Positions 12,579 to 22,409 of a stretch of DNA of 28,029 bases are shown one piece after another; the stretch's first letter is position 1; the number at the start of each line of letters is the position of its first letter. The translations under genes and the position numbers were made by a program. Under the pieces are notes generated by a model, which saw only the letters and a list, made by a program, of their open reading frames with translations, did not search any database and was not told the DNA's origin. Location of the stretch: positions 1-28,029 of the IMG/VR virus record IMGVR_UViG_3300025012_000251; one strand, written 5' to 3'. This DNA comes from a virus.

Positions 12579-12771
12579 ATTTAGTCTCCTTGTGTTTTAT
12601 AAACTCGCGGTCCATGAAAGAAATGTAACGGTCAATCTCTTTCGGGTCGGGCAAGACATCCCGAATACGCTTAAGCTCAATAGCCAGATCCTTCATTGCG
12701 TGCAACAAACCGTGGTACTCAAACCTATAGTCTCTATCCATGACACCCTTATCAGGCTTAGCCCTACTCAC
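12571..12771 (-). CDS. Small soluble helical protein
   Basis: The frame begins at GTG 12771 (66 residues) with a weak AAAGG before it; an internal ATG at codon 11 with AAGGG before it (56 residues) is also possible. The product is charged and helical (LLHAMKDLAIELKRIRDVL), without cysteines or membrane segments. It is the first gene of the small cluster ending at 11848. The CTTTAA/TTAAAG palindrome (12779-12794) lies just upstream. Function unknown. Confidence 0.55.
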   Translation of the reverse strand: MSRAKPDKGVMDRDYRFEYHGLLHAMKDLAIELKRIRDVLPDPKEIDRYISFMDREFIKHKETKYG

Positions 12772-12778
12772 ATATAGC

Positions 12779-12794
12779 CTTTAATGCGTTAAAG
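12779..12794. promoter_or_regulatory. Palindrome between divergent genes, possible operator
   Basis: CTTTAA (12779-12784), a four-base TGCG spacer and TTAAAG (12789-12794) form a perfect inverted repeat. It is centred in the 47-base gap between the - strand gene starting at 12771 and the + strand gene starting at 12819. Such a site could be a repressor or regulator binding site for both. No clear -10/-35 boxes were found. Confidence 0.4.
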
Positions 12795-12818
12795 TTTACC
12801 TAACTAGGAGGATGATAC

Positions 12819-12971
12819 ATGCTCAAAGAAACGCCGCTGATTTTAGGAGACACTTGGTTCGTACCTTGTTTGTCATGTGGTCAATGCAACGAAGAAAATG
12901 AACGCTACTGCACTGGCTGTGACGAACAAATGGTCACTGATAAAAAGCTAACTAGCCCTGAAGGTCCTTAA
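12819..12971 (+). CDS. Isolated 50-residue zinc-ribbon-like protein on the opposite strand
   Basis: ATG 12819 is preceded by a consensus AGGAGG (12807-12812) at good spacing, and the ORF runs 50 codons to TAA 12969-12971. The product contains CLSCGQC (C-x2-C-x2-C) followed by CTGC, enough cysteines for a zinc ribbon; the N-terminus is hydrophobic and short. It is the only + strand gene in the - strand block and overlaps the 3' end of the 12952-13263 gene by 20 bases. Its strong ribosome site and Cys pairs argue for a real gene. Likely a small regulatory or DNA/RNA-binding protein; unconfirmed. Confidence 0.6.
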   Translation: MLKETPLILGDTWFVPCLSCGQCNEENERYCTGCDEQMVTDKKLTSPEGP

Positions 12972-13263
12972 AGTCATTCGATGTTTTTAAAGCAAGGGCA
13001 GCGATGCTATCTTTAAGCTTGTCAATGCTATCCCATATCTTGTCTGTCATGCGCTCGCGTTGTTCACATTCGTGTTTAATGCTGAGCTCTCTCGCTGCTT
13101 TTTCGTATTGAATTTGTTCAAGCAGATCTTTCATATCCGCTTCCGCAGACTGAATACGTGAGGCCATTCGTCCACCCCAGTAACACATAACAGCAATGTT
13201 GGCGATAATAGCCCCGACAATCGCAGCTAAAAAATAAATTAGAGGTAAAAACCATTCAGGCAT
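12952..13263 (-). CDS. Membrane-anchored coiled-coil protein (spanin- or holin-like)
   Basis: ATG 13263 follows GAAAGGATAG, and the stop of the giant gene sits inside this site. The 103-residue product has an N-terminal membrane segment (FLPLIYFLAAIVGAIIANIAVM), then a long charged helix with heptad spacing (QSAEADMKDLLEQIQYEKAAREL). One N-terminal anchor plus coiled coil fits an inner spanin or other membrane-tethered helper. The next genes downstream are also membrane proteins, so a lysis cluster is plausible but not proven. No outer spanin seen. Confidence 0.7.
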   Translation of the reverse strand: MPEWFLPLIYFLAAIVGAIIANIAVMCYWGGRMASRIQSAEADMKDLLEQIQYEKAARELSIKHECEQRERMTDKIWDSIDKLKDSIAALALKTSNDFKDLQG

Positions 13264-13267
13264 GGGG

Positions 13268-16200
13268 CTATCCTTTCGATTTAGACGTTCTGATTTTTTC
13301 TCTCAACCAGTCCATCGTGTGCTTGCTGTTCTCATAAAAATTAGGTTCCCGAGGGTTTATCCCTGCTTTCTTCCACTCATCCGGTCTCAGCTTCTTAGCT
13401 ACTGAAAATAAAGCAGCGATGCGCTGAGCCCTATCAAGCTCTTCGTTACGCTTATTGATCGCATTGACGGCGCCTATCTCATAGCCGGGGAAGTCTCTTG
13501 CATAGCCAATGATCGCGTCCTTTAGGTCAGCTTCGGAGACCTGAGCTATCTGCAATGTTCGCTCACTGATCCTATCCAGCTTATCCTTTGTGAACCGACG
13601 GAACTCTGAAGGACTGATGACCTTGCTACCAATAAAGATCGGCGTCTCGTCACCGCGCATAGACTTCGAGATGCTGACACCGGTAAAGTATTGGAGCATG
13701 TACTGGTCGAGCGTTTTGTTCCTGTCTGCGTTGGGTCTAGCGAAATCAGGACCGGCAACGGAGAGCAGCGTGTAACCGGAAGACAACCAGTTCACTATGC
13801 CATCAGCAGGAGTACCAAAGTTCGGGCGCCTCAATTTCTGGGACGGGTCGTTAGGGTCTTTGTCTGCGATGTAGTAAGCGATCATCCTTGGCACGACGCC
13901 GAGACGGCTCACAAAGGCTTCCTCACCTTTACCCATACCGAACAAAGAGAAATTCTCAGGCAAGAACTCCTGCATGGTCGTGAACTCCTGCATGAGCGGG
14001 ATCTTCATATACATCGGTTCGCCGCGCTGGTTATACCCCATAAAAATAGAACTCTTTTTACCAACAGGATTCTGGGATGCCATCAGCGGGCGCTTCTCTT
14101 TACTGAACAGCGCTGTGGTCACGAGATTTAGAATCTGGATCAACCCAACGCCAAGCATGGTTCCGATTGCGAACTGACGCAGGATCATCTGCTGCATATG
14201 CTTTCGCTCAGACGGGAGAAGCTCACCCCAGAAAGCGCTCTTGGTCATGCGCCGCATAAACTTATTACCAGCGTTGTCGTTCGGCCCAAACATCGTGGCC
14301 GCGCCTTCACCGGTCAATCCCAACGCACCCGTAGCGTAGCGAGCCATGGTGAAACTGAACTCACGGGCAAACAAGAAGTTGTTTAGAAAATTACCTTCCC
14401 TGCCATGGATGTACTTACCGGGAAAGTTCATCGTCAGGTTCGTGCGCTGACCGGCCAGTCGTTTAGCCATCGGCTCTGGAAAACCACGGCGCATAAAGTC
14501 AGCCTTGGTCTCGTAGTAAAGTGTTTTCGACATCCCGCCAATCCAGGTCTCCCACAAATTGCGAGAGAACGGTGTCATGAACTGAATCGTTTGCGCCCAC
14601 GCGCCCTTATCAGGATTCAGCAACGGCTCTAGCGATTCGTAATCCGACATCTGCTGGAAGGCTGTTGAAGCGCTTACTGTGGCAACACCTGCGCTCATCA
14701 GCTCAGTGACTTCCTCGGTTACGGTGCGGCCGGTGCTTGGAGCAAGCGTTGAGAAAGGCTGTCTCTTTACCGGGAGAAGGAACGCTTGAGGATCATGCGT
14801 GATCGTAGCGATGGTGCTTTTTAAGATCTTCTCCATGTTCGAGCCGCCGTTATCCTCGCCCTTCGTTAGCATCATACCCAACGCAAAGGATGACCCGACC
14901 TGATACAGCTGAAAGAACGGGGAGTACATGATCATCATCTTGGACAGGAACGCAGCTCTGGAAACATACTTCTCCACCTTGCTGACGTCACCAAACTCAT
15001 TCTTGAAAAACCATTCAAACTCTTCAAAGGCTTTCTTCGGCATCCACGGAAGCTCTTTGAGATTCCCTCGGCGATTTACGAGCGCTTGGTAGCTATTGTT
15101 CTCTGAGTACCCGAGCGCTTCCATGATCTGATGGATTTCATGAATGTTTTTCTTCTCACCGGTTCCGACACCGAAGATCTCATCAGAGCCATCCGGCTTA
15201 ATCCAGTAGCTCTTGTCGTTTTCAGTGTTGGATTTATCCTGTTTCCAACCATTCTTCTTGAGCCAATTAGCAAGCGTGCTCTTGTACATTACGATAGGAA
15301 GACCCATAGGAATCAGCGGATTCTCCCATGACTTAAAAGTATTCGCTAGGCTAGCGTTGGTTAAAGACTTCATCCCGTCGTACATGTAGCGGGCAGTTGC
15401 TGTCGCTGCGTTGTTAGCGATCTCGAACTTCTGCTCGTCTCTAGCGCGATGCTCGAAGTCATCAGCATCGATGCTCTTATGCTGGGTCTCTGAAGCGATC
15501 GAGTCGTTGGTGAAGGTGGATCCACCCGGACCACGCAGTCTCGTCTCCTCGGATTTCTGGTTGTGCGCCGGGAAGTAACCGTGCGTGATGCGCGTATATA
15601 AATCGGAAGAGTCGTGATGCCCTGCATTGATGAGCTGGTCACGGACACGGGTGATCTCAGCGTTGGCGAAAGCAACGGCTTGCTGCTCCTCCGGATGCAG
15701 CTGCTTCCAGTAGAAAAGCTCCGGCCGAGCCTTAACGCCTCCGAGCATGGCCTCGTTGTTGCGAAGAAATGCTTCTGACGGGATCGATCGTCCTTGCCCA
15801 ACGAGCGTCTTAACCACCCGCGTTGGCTTGCCGATAGCATCCCTCGATGTCACGCGGACCTCTTCCATGGATTTCCACATGATATTCAGGCGAGCATTAA
15901 CCAATTCCAACGGAATTGAAAACGAACCGTCCGCGAGCTTCGTGACCAAGTGCGGCGTGTTCTTGATGATGGACCGGTACGCAGCCCACGTTATCTCACT
16001 GCCAGCGTGCCACGCTAGGAACTCAGCCATGCTCCGGTCAGTCTGGAAGGTCAACTTCTGACGCTTAAACATATCGTTCATAGCGTTCATCATCTGTGAT
16101 TCTGTGTACGCCCGAGCGTTGGGGTGCATGTTCTTGAAGACCATATCAGCGTCTTCTTTACCAGCTCCGTTGACGACGTTAACCGTGTTCTCAGGAATCT

Positions 16201-19200
16201 TACCCCACAGCATGTGAACGAATCCTAGGGATCCATTAGCAACCTTGGTGACAGCGCTCCAGGCCTGCCGGTAAGCCGACCCCTTCTTTGTGGGTGCTTC
16301 TGAGCTGTAGACCGGTAACTCTTCAGGCATCTCCGTAGGTGTGTCTAGACCACGATCCTTCGTCCAATCGCCATCTAGGGCCTTTCTTGTGGATGTGAGC
16401 AGGGTTCTCAGCTCTTCGGGTAGCAAGTTAAGGATCTCTTCAGCCTTAACCTTGCCGTCCCGGACCTTACTTAAGAGCTCTGCCCCTTCAGCGTTGGCTA
16501 AATACGACCCGACCTTCTCCAGGATCTCACTGTCGAAGACGCCGCCTTCTTCTTGCTGAAGCTCGTACTCTTCGAGGAAATCAAGCAACGCGTTGTACAG
16601 GTTGTATTCACGGGTGTTCTCCCTCAGAGTCTCCATGGCTTCTTGGTTCTCTTTAAGAACCTTCTCACCCTGCTCGGTCTTGGCCCATAGCGCAGCACCT
16701 TGATCGGTCATATCCCGCTCAGCCTTGTCGATATTGAAACTCTCACCGCTTTCGTAATCCACAACTTCTTCCGTGGAATCCGCTCCACGCTTAGGTGTCC
16801 TCATCCCGGCTTCCTGCGACAAGCGCATTGCTAATTTTTCGAGATACGCTTTCTCGCCCATGAAGTCACCGGGCTTGTAGGTATCTGAGAGCTCGTCATT
16901 TTTAATCCCCATCGTATTTGGGACCACGTTAACAATGTCAACTCTAGGATTATCGTGCAGCTCGATGAGCGCCTTAGTGGAAAGAACTCTTGAACGGAAA
17001 CCGTTGTCTCCAGATTCAGATCCCTCGCCGACCTCCTTCGCGCGCAGCTGGATCTCATCGAGGGTATTTTTATCCAACGCTCTGAAAGCAGATCCCTCAT
17101 CTTTTCCCATTGCTTGCTTGGCTGCGCTGGTCTTGAGAGACACGTCGTAATAAGACACAACGTACTCTGTCGTTGAGTTTGGGTCTAAGCGCCAAGGCAT
17201 ACCAGGGATATGACCCTTAATCTTATTTGCCATGACATCCAGGATTCTACGGATCTCGAGATCGAGCGTTGGGGTCTCTTTGCCTGTAGCGTTTACTTTG
17301 TCGCGGACCAGCTCCAACGCCAGGATCTTTGTCAGGTTCTCGTCCATGATCGTTGAGTCAATGCCGAGGAGAATATGGACTTGTTCGTGCGCTAAAGCGT
17401 AAGCGGCATACGCACCGCCCGGATCTTGGAAGTCATCAAACGTATCTGTGGACAGAGCCTCAACGCCTTTGGATGTGCGCAGCTTGCCTTGTTTAAGAGC
17501 GTTGTAATCATTTCGCAGCATCACGTCATCGATGATGATCTTGGATGTGACGATAGAACCGCCAACCCGAGCCTTAGCACCAACCTTCACTGGAGCCTGG
17601 CCCTCCTTCAGAAGAGCGTTCAGCTCTTTGGCTATCCGAGCAATCGTTGGTTTATCGTTGACCAAGCGAGCCTTGATGAGATCAGATCTTTTCTCAGCAA
17701 TCTTGTCAGCGTTCATCCGGACAGCGATATTGCCTTTACGGATAACCTCAATCTTGCTAGCGAACTTCTCGTACACGCCCATAAGAACTTCTTTGGCGTC
17801 ATCGTAATTTTTCCAGAACTCTTTACGGTTCTTTGTGTGCAGCTCGGTGGGGAGCTTATCCTCCGAGAGCTTTCCGACCACATCGCCACCACGAGGACCA
17901 AGCTTTTCTTTTAGAAGATCGTACGCAGTCTTTTTAGCTTCGCCTTCGGCGCGAGCCTTTGCCATCTCGACGATCAATTCCTGTTCGTTTGTAACCTGCC
18001 CCTGTGGAATTATTGACAAGATTTCGTCGCGACTCACAGTGAAAGACGAGATAGTTCCATCAAGCCCAGCCGCTATTCTTTTCTTAGAGAAGGACTCCGC
18101 GACCTCCTTTGATCGAGTAACAGACATGGGTCCAGAAGACTTTGGCCCAGCCCTGTAAACCGTCACCCGCGACCCAAGCTTCTCTTCCCTGAACATAGCG
18201 CTTATCTGGTTATCGAAGAACGGTCTGTTAGCCGGATCTTTCGCCATGGAGACGAGGTTATCGAGGCTTATTTTGAGGGAGGTTGGGTCCCCCCAGGTCT
18301 GCGACCGATAGTCCAACTGCGCATTAAGGATAGCTTTCCTAGTTTCAGGTTTCTGGTTAGCTTTCTCGAGCGCTTCATGGATCTTCTGACGTTCAACAGC
18401 TAAGTCCAATCCGCGCTGAAGCTGCTTTGCTTTTTTTGCATCAGCTATCAGACCGGTAAGAACCTTCTCTCTGTCTCTGAGCGCCTGCTTGAACTTTTCA
18501 TTACCGCGAATAGACTCGCCGTAAGCCCAGGCGTCCTCTGTGTTAGCGAAAGTCAGCCGGACTCTTTGATTGGCTTTAGCAACCTGATCACGCATTTTAT
18601 CCAACGCTGTTTTCTTTTCGATAACAGCGATTGAGCCCTCAACGGTCTCTGTTTTCTCAGAAGCTTGTTGTTGTTTTGCTTGATCTACAGCTTGAGCGAC
18701 GGTGATCTGATGCATGGAACGAAAGGCCATCTCTGAAGGAGACTCTGTCTTAATACGACGCCGAGCCTTCTCTTTCTGCTGGGCTTCTTTGATCGCATCC
18801 TTTACTTTAGCACCGCGCTCAACGTCATCGTCCCATAGAGTAAACTCCTCGTTAAGCTGATCGTTATCGAGACTGTCCATAAAGCTTTTGATCGGACCGT
18901 GAGGCTCGGGTCCATCGCCCTGCTGGAAGATTGTGTGCTTGTAATGCACAACCCCATCTTTATCCGCTGTCTTTTTGAACCCGCTAAACTTCCAATCCTT
19001 TGTATCTGTATCTCCGACAAAGAAATAAAGTTCGTTCTTAAATTCTTCGCTCAACTGAGCCGGTGTCTTGCCGCGCATTTCATCGATCGGCATCAGCAAC
19101 AATTTCTTTCTGAGAGAAGCTGGCAAGCGAGTGTCATCAGAGATGTCGATGCCGAGCTTATCCTTAACAACCTGTCTCTTGTCTATGTAATCAACATCTT

Positions 19201-20761
19201 TAATGCCGTAGGCTTTATCGGCTTCGACCATAGCTTTTGCATCTTTGATGCGGTGAGCCGTCGGGTCATCGTCAACGCTCGCGTAATCGATTACTTCCGG
19301 AGGCGCTATGGTCAGCGAGTTGAACGTCTTGCGCTGCTGGTCCAGGTCGTTTTGGCGGATAATAACTTGCTCGAACTTGTCGCGGATCTCTTTGGGCAAG
19401 GCTTCGATGAAGCGGGCTCTAACCATCGGATCGTCCATGAGCTCAAGAACTTCTTTCGGATCAAGAGCTCTCTGTTCCGCGAGCTTAGCGTACCGCTCAG
19501 GAAGAGAATCCAGCAGGGCCTGTTTGTCCTTGGGAGACATCTTCGAAAGAGCTGAGGGAGTGATCTCCTCGAACGCTTTTTGTTGCATACCGCGCATCTT
19601 GAGACTGCTGACTGTGGTGGTAAGACCGCCAACGCCACCGCCCAAGATTACTCCGACTAAGCCAGATTCCAATCCGCGTTTCTGGATCTCGCTGCTAGAC
19701 CATTGACCTGTTGGCGTAGGAGCCATCCTGGTCATGTTATCCACCATGTCCTGGCCAACACTAGCGAAGTACTCTTCCATTCCCTCAACACCAGCGCTTG
19801 CCCCAACTACAGTCATGATTTTAGAGAACGCTTCTTTTGTTGTCTGAAGACCGAGATCTGAAAGCATCTTCGCTCCAAACTTAGAGATTGGAACCGTGCC
19901 ACCAACGACTTCAGAGAATCCGTCGATCGCTCCGCTCAAGACAGAGTCCAGCAATAAGTTCGCTTTCTCTAACGGTGGCTTACCGCTACGAACACGGGCC
20001 TCGCTCTGCTCTGTGAGCTGAGCGTATTTATTCCCAGCGGAAATTGCCGACAGCCCCCCGAGTAATTGATATGACGGGACTCCGTATAGTGCGGCAGCTG
20101 CTGTTCCAAACGTTTGAGGTAGGTTCTCAGCGACAGCGAGACCGAGAAACTCACGAGCCTTAGAGTAGTCTGCGAATTTTTTATTCTCTGGCGTGCTAGT
20201 GGCTTTAGCGATAGCGTTGGCTTTATCAATTAACGTGAACAGAGTCTCGCCCTTAAACTTTCTTGATCTGACATCCAACGCGTCATGCGCTTTATCCAAC
20301 GCTCGCATAGCCGGATTCTTTAACAGGAACTCCGGAGCTTCTCTCCCAGATACGGTGAACCCAAACAGCGAGTCAATGCCTTTAAGCTTAGACCCATCAG
20401 CTTTCACACCCGCAGTCAGCACATTCGGAAGGTTCACGACGGTTTCATACGCCAGCGGGACTGCTTGAAACCCACCCTGGATCATCCCAACGCCCGCAGC
20501 TCCCATCTGAGAAATCAGATCCGGAGTCTTCGAGTTGATGACGGGGTGATTTAAGCTGTCGATGAACTTAACGATGGCTTGGCCGGTATCAGCGGTCTTG
20601 CTAGCCTCTAAGTTGTCAAAGAAATTTCCCTTAGATTCCGGAGCCACAGCCTGCGCATCTGGATTGGTTTGAAAGTCATCAAAGAAATTACCACTTTTCT
20701 TTGGCGCTGTTGCTGTTGGAGCTAAGTGGGAATCTTGAAAATCATCAAAGAAATTAGCCAT
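13268..20761 (-). CDS. Giant virion-associated polyvalent protein (2497 residues)
   Basis: ATG 20761 follows GAGGTTC. The N-terminus has three linear repeats, NFFDDFQ (3-9 and 25-31) and NFFDNLE (46-52). A Gly-rich segment follows near 370-385, then a coiled coil (about 690-790). Residues about 863-935 look like an ADP-ribosyltransferase: VYRAG, SVTRS, then EQE (926-928). Residues 1125-1129 are HEQVH, a zincin-type HExxH, followed by LGID. The C-terminal third has hydrophobic segments near 1945 and 2190-2215. Polyvalent proteins are known in phages as very long, multi-enzyme proteins carried in the virion and delivered with DNA. Its place beside internal-virion-type genes supports this. There are no N4-type RNA polymerase motifs. 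The exact substrates are unknown. Confidence 0.75.
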   Translation of the reverse strand: MANFFDDFQDSHLAPTATAPKKSGNFFDDFQTNPDAQAVAPESKGNFFDNLEASKTADTGQAIVKFIDSLNHPVINSKTPDLISQMGAAGVGMIQGGFQAVPLAYETVVNLPNVLTAGVKADGSKLKGIDSLFGFTVSGREAPEFLLKNPAMRALDKAHDALDVRSRKFKGETLFTLIDKANAIAKATSTPENKKFADYSKAREFLGLAVAENLPQTFGTAAAALYGVPSYQLLGGLSAISAGNKYAQLTEQSEARVRSGKPPLEKANLLLDSVLSGAIDGFSEVVGGTVPISKFGAKMLSDLGLQTTKEAFSKIMTVVGASAGVEGMEEYFASVGQDMVDNMTRMAPTPTGQWSSSEIQKRGLESGLVGVILGGGVGGLTTTVSSLKMRGMQQKAFEEITPSALSKMSPKDKQALLDSLPERYAKLAEQRALDPKEVLELMDDPMVRARFIEALPKEIRDKFEQVIIRQNDLDQQRKTFNSLTIAPPEVIDYASVDDDPTAHRIKDAKAMVEADKAYGIKDVDYIDKRQVVKDKLGIDISDDTRLPASLRKKLLLMPIDEMRGKTPAQLSEEFKNELYFFVGDTDTKDWKFSGFKKTADKDGVVHYKHTIFQQGDGPEPHGPIKSFMDSLDNDQLNEEFTLWDDDVERGAKVKDAIKEAQQKEKARRRIKTESPSEMAFRSMHQITVAQAVDQAKQQQASEKTETVEGSIAVIEKKTALDKMRDQVAKANQRVRLTFANTEDAWAYGESIRGNEKFKQALRDREKVLTGLIADAKKAKQLQRGLDLAVERQKIHEALEKANQKPETRKAILNAQLDYRSQTWGDPTSLKISLDNLVSMAKDPANRPFFDNQISAMFREEKLGSRVTVYRAGPKSSGPMSVTRSKEVAESFSKKRIAAGLDGTISSFTVSRDEILSIIPQGQVTNEQELIVEMAKARAEGEAKKTAYDLLKEKLGPRGGDVVGKLSEDKLPTELHTKNRKEFWKNYDDAKEVLMGVYEKFASKIEVIRKGNIAVRMNADKIAEKRSDLIKARLVNDKPTIARIAKELNALLKEGQAPVKVGAKARVGGSIVTSKIIIDDVMLRNDYNALKQGKLRTSKGVEALSTDTFDDFQDPGGAYAAYALAHEQVHILLGIDSTIMDENLTKILALELVRDKVNATGKETPTLDLEIRRILDVMANKIKGHIPGMPWRLDPNSTTEYVVSYYDVSLKTSAAKQAMGKDEGSAFRALDKNTLDEIQLRAKEVGEGSESGDNGFRSRVLSTKALIELHDNPRVDIVNVVPNTMGIKNDELSDTYKPGDFMGEKAYLEKLAMRLSQEAGMRTPKRGADSTEEVVDYESGESFNIDKAERDMTDQGAALWAKTEQGEKVLKENQEAMETLRENTREYNLYNALLDFLEEYELQQEEGGVFDSEILEKVGSYLANAEGAELLSKVRDGKVKAEEILNLLPEELRTLLTSTRKALDGDWTKDRGLDTPTEMPEELPVYSSEAPTKKGSAYRQAWSAVTKVANGSLGFVHMLWGKIPENTVNVVNGAGKEDADMVFKNMHPNARAYTESQMMNAMNDMFKRQKLTFQTDRSMAEFLAWHAGSEITWAAYRSIIKNTPHLVTKLADGSFSIPLELVNARLNIMWKSMEEVRVTSRDAIGKPTRVVKTLVGQGRSIPSEAFLRNNEAMLGGVKARPELFYWKQLHPEEQQAVAFANAEITRVRDQLINAGHHDSSDLYTRITHGYFPAHNQKSEETRLRGPGGSTFTNDSIASETQHKSIDADDFEHRARDEQKFEIANNAATATARYMYDGMKSLTNASLANTFKSWENPLIPMGLPIVMYKSTLANWLKKNGWKQDKSNTENDKSYWIKPDGSDEIFGVGTGEKKNIHEIHQIMEALGYSENNSYQALVNRRGNLKELPWMPKKAFEEFEWFFKNEFGDVSKVEKYVSRAAFLSKMMIMYSPFFQLYQVGSSFALGMMLTKGEDNGGSNMEKILKSTIATITHDPQAFLLPVKRQPFSTLAPSTGRTVTEEVTELMSAGVATVSASTAFQQMSDYESLEPLLNPDKGAWAQTIQFMTPFSRNLWETWIGGMSKTLYYETKADFMRRGFPEPMAKRLAGQRTNLTMNFPGKYIHGREGNFLNNFLFAREFSFTMARYATGALGLTGEGAATMFGPNDNAGNKFMRRMTKSAFWGELLPSERKHMQQMILRQFAIGTMLGVGLIQILNLVTTALFSKEKRPLMASQNPVGKKSSIFMGYNQRGEPMYMKIPLMQEFTTMQEFLPENFSLFGMGKGEEAFVSRLGVVPRMIAYYIADKDPNDPSQKLRRPNFGTPADGIVNWLSSGYTLLSVAGPDFARPNADRNKTLDQYMLQYFTGVSISKSMRGDETPIFIGSKVISPSEFRRFTKDKLDRISERTLQIAQVSEADLKDAIIGYARDFPGYEIGAVNAINKRNEELDRAQRIAALFSVAKKLRPDEWKKAGINPREPNFYENSKHTMDWLREKIRTSKSKG

Positions 20762-21537
20762 TAAGAACCTCGAAGTGAATTCAGGTACGCTAGCACAGCT
20801 TTCTTTTTCTTTTCATCGAACCGACTAGAGGCGTTCAATTCAGCGACCATGTGATCGTAACCGACATCTTTGAACCTTTTGTAAAAAGCATCAGATTCGT
20901 CCGTGGTTAACAATCCAGCCAGAGCATTACGCGCATCAGTCTCTGCCTTGGTCATCTGACCGTTAGAAAAATCAATGGATGGATTATCCGTTGGCTGAAC
21001 ACCCGGCTGGCCGTAAGCAGCGAGAGCTTTAACAGCTCGGACAGTCGCGTCTTCTTGCCCAATCGAAACGCTGGCGTTGCCTGACTTAACGCGACCAGTT
21101 GCTTCAGGGTGAGCCTTCCTGTACCTTTCAATGGCCGAAGCCCCTTCAAACATCGTCTGGTAATCAGGCGGCCTAAGACCCTGAGCCTTAGCATAGGCAG
21201 ACGCCATGTTTGCAGGAACGCTTGAGGCTGGAGCGTTCATGAGATCCTGAACCGAAGTCAGGTCGTTACCTGAGCCTGTGTATAACGGGAAGGGAAGGCC
21301 CTTTAAATTGATTCTATTAGCCTCTTCCCCTGTCGTTGATAGCTGGTTCCTGGCAGCTAGAGATGGCCCTAGCAATGACAGAAGCTTAATCATGTCATCT
21401 TGATTAGACTTCTGCGCCGTTTGCTTTGCTGCGAACGTGCTGGCAAGAACGGTTAAAGCGTCTGTTGCAAACGAACCCTGTCTTTGGGGGATCGGTATCG
21501 GCCTACTGAAAGTCTGCGCTGATGCTGGTAAAATCAT
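20761..21537 (-). CDS. Internal virion-type protein
   Basis: ATG 21537 follows AGGGGGG. The 258-residue product is Ala, Ser and Gln rich with a helical N-terminal half (ATDALTVLASTFAAKQTAQ, DDMIKLLSLLGPSLAARNQL). The C-terminal part has ALAGLLTTDESDAFYKRFKDVGY and a Lys-rich helix. No enzyme motif is seen. It stands between the Gly/Gln-rich structural protein and the giant protein, the position of podovirus internal core proteins. Its stop overlaps the giant protein's start (TAATG), so translational coupling is likely. Confidence 0.6.
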   Translation of the reverse strand: MILPASAQTFSRPIPIPQRQGSFATDALTVLASTFAAKQTAQKSNQDDMIKLLSLLGPSLAARNQLSTTGEEANRINLKGLPFPLYTGSGNDLTSVQDLMNAPASSVPANMASAYAKAQGLRPPDYQTMFEGASAIERYRKAHPEATGRVKSGNASVSIGQEDATVRAVKALAAYGQPGVQPTDNPSIDFSNGQMTKAETDARNALAGLLTTDESDAFYKRFKDVGYDHMVAELNASSRFDEKKKKAVLAYLNSLRGS

Positions 21538-21546
21538 AAAACCCCC

Positions 21547-22407
21547 CTAATACTGACCAAGTTTAAGGTTCCCGTAATTAGACAAAAAGTTAGGAGCGAA
21601 CCAGTTCGGCTTAGCTGCTTGAGATTGAGGTGAGTACGCGTTCTGAAAACTCTGGGTCAACGTATTAAATTGAGGCCCGGGTAACTGACTCGGAAACGCC
21701 ATCCCACTAAATTGAGGCATCTGAGCAGGGAACGCATACTGGCTCTGAGGTAGGTTCGGGATGTACCCAGCGTTTCCAGAGTTCTGTCCACCTTGTTGAT
21801 TGCCAAGCATTGTCCCGATAACCGAACCAGCCTGGCTCAAAAGCCCAGAGTTATCCGATGGAGCTTGAGCGGGATATCCATACTGAACAATCTGAGCCGG
21901 AGGACCTTGAGGAATCCCAAGACCGATAGCCCCGGCATCTCTGATCGTTTGCTGCGTACCCTGAATCTTCTGACCAGCGATGTACTCATCGATCTTACGG
22001 GCTGAGTCAGCATAGTTAATCATCTGCTTATCAACCGCTCTATTCGCAACCCCGCTACCAGCGCCTGTGATGGCCGCACCTTCAAGAGCTCCTTGCACAA
22101 CGCCCCTGCGGCGCTGACCAGGGAGTCCGTAATACGTATTGTTGAGATCCTGTTCCATGCCAGCCTGAACCTGAGGCAGGAAGTTTTGAAGCCAAGACGG
22201 TAGCTCGCCCTGACCTATTGAAGTAAATTGATTCTGAACAAAATCAGACATTGCCTTGAAGCGAGGTTCGGTAAAATCATACGTAGGTAAACGCACAACA
22301 TCATACGCATTCTGACCTTCAGCTCCGCCACCACCGCCTTTCTTGCTTCTACTAATCGCCGCAGATCCAAGAGCAGCACCACCAGCTATAACAGCTCCCC
22401 ATGACAT
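21547..22407 (-). CDS. Gly/Gln/Pro-rich internal virion or tail-associated protein
   Basis: ATG 22407 follows GGAGGTATAG. The 286-residue product starts with a small hydrophobic segment (GAVIAGGAALGSAAISR) and a GGGGG run, then a helical core with DYADSARKIDEYIAGQ-type charge (about 130-150). The second half is low complexity, rich in Gln, Pro, Asn and Gly (QNSGNAGYIPNLPQSQYAF). This composition, with an N-terminal membrane-active segment, is typical of podovirus internal core proteins such as T7 gp14-like. That match is by composition and position only. Confidence 0.6.
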   Translation of the reverse strand: MSWGAVIAGGAALGSAAISRSKKGGGGGAEGQNAYDVVRLPTYDFTEPRFKAMSDFVQNQFTSIGQGELPSWLQNFLPQVQAGMEQDLNNTYYGLPGQRRRGVVQGALEGAAITGAGSGVANRAVDKQMINYADSARKIDEYIAGQKIQGTQQTIRDAGAIGLGIPQGPPAQIVQYGYPAQAPSDNSGLLSQAGSVIGTMLGNQQGGQNSGNAGYIPNLPQSQYAFPAQMPQFSGMAFPSQLPGPQFNTLTQSFQNAYSPQSQAAKPNWFAPNFLSNYGNLKLGQY

Positions 22408-22409
22408 AA

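Noticed and set aside
13268-20761. N4-type virion RNA polymerase
   Set aside because: No polymerase motifs were seen in the 2497-residue protein; the visible motifs are zincin and ADP-ribosyltransferase-like.
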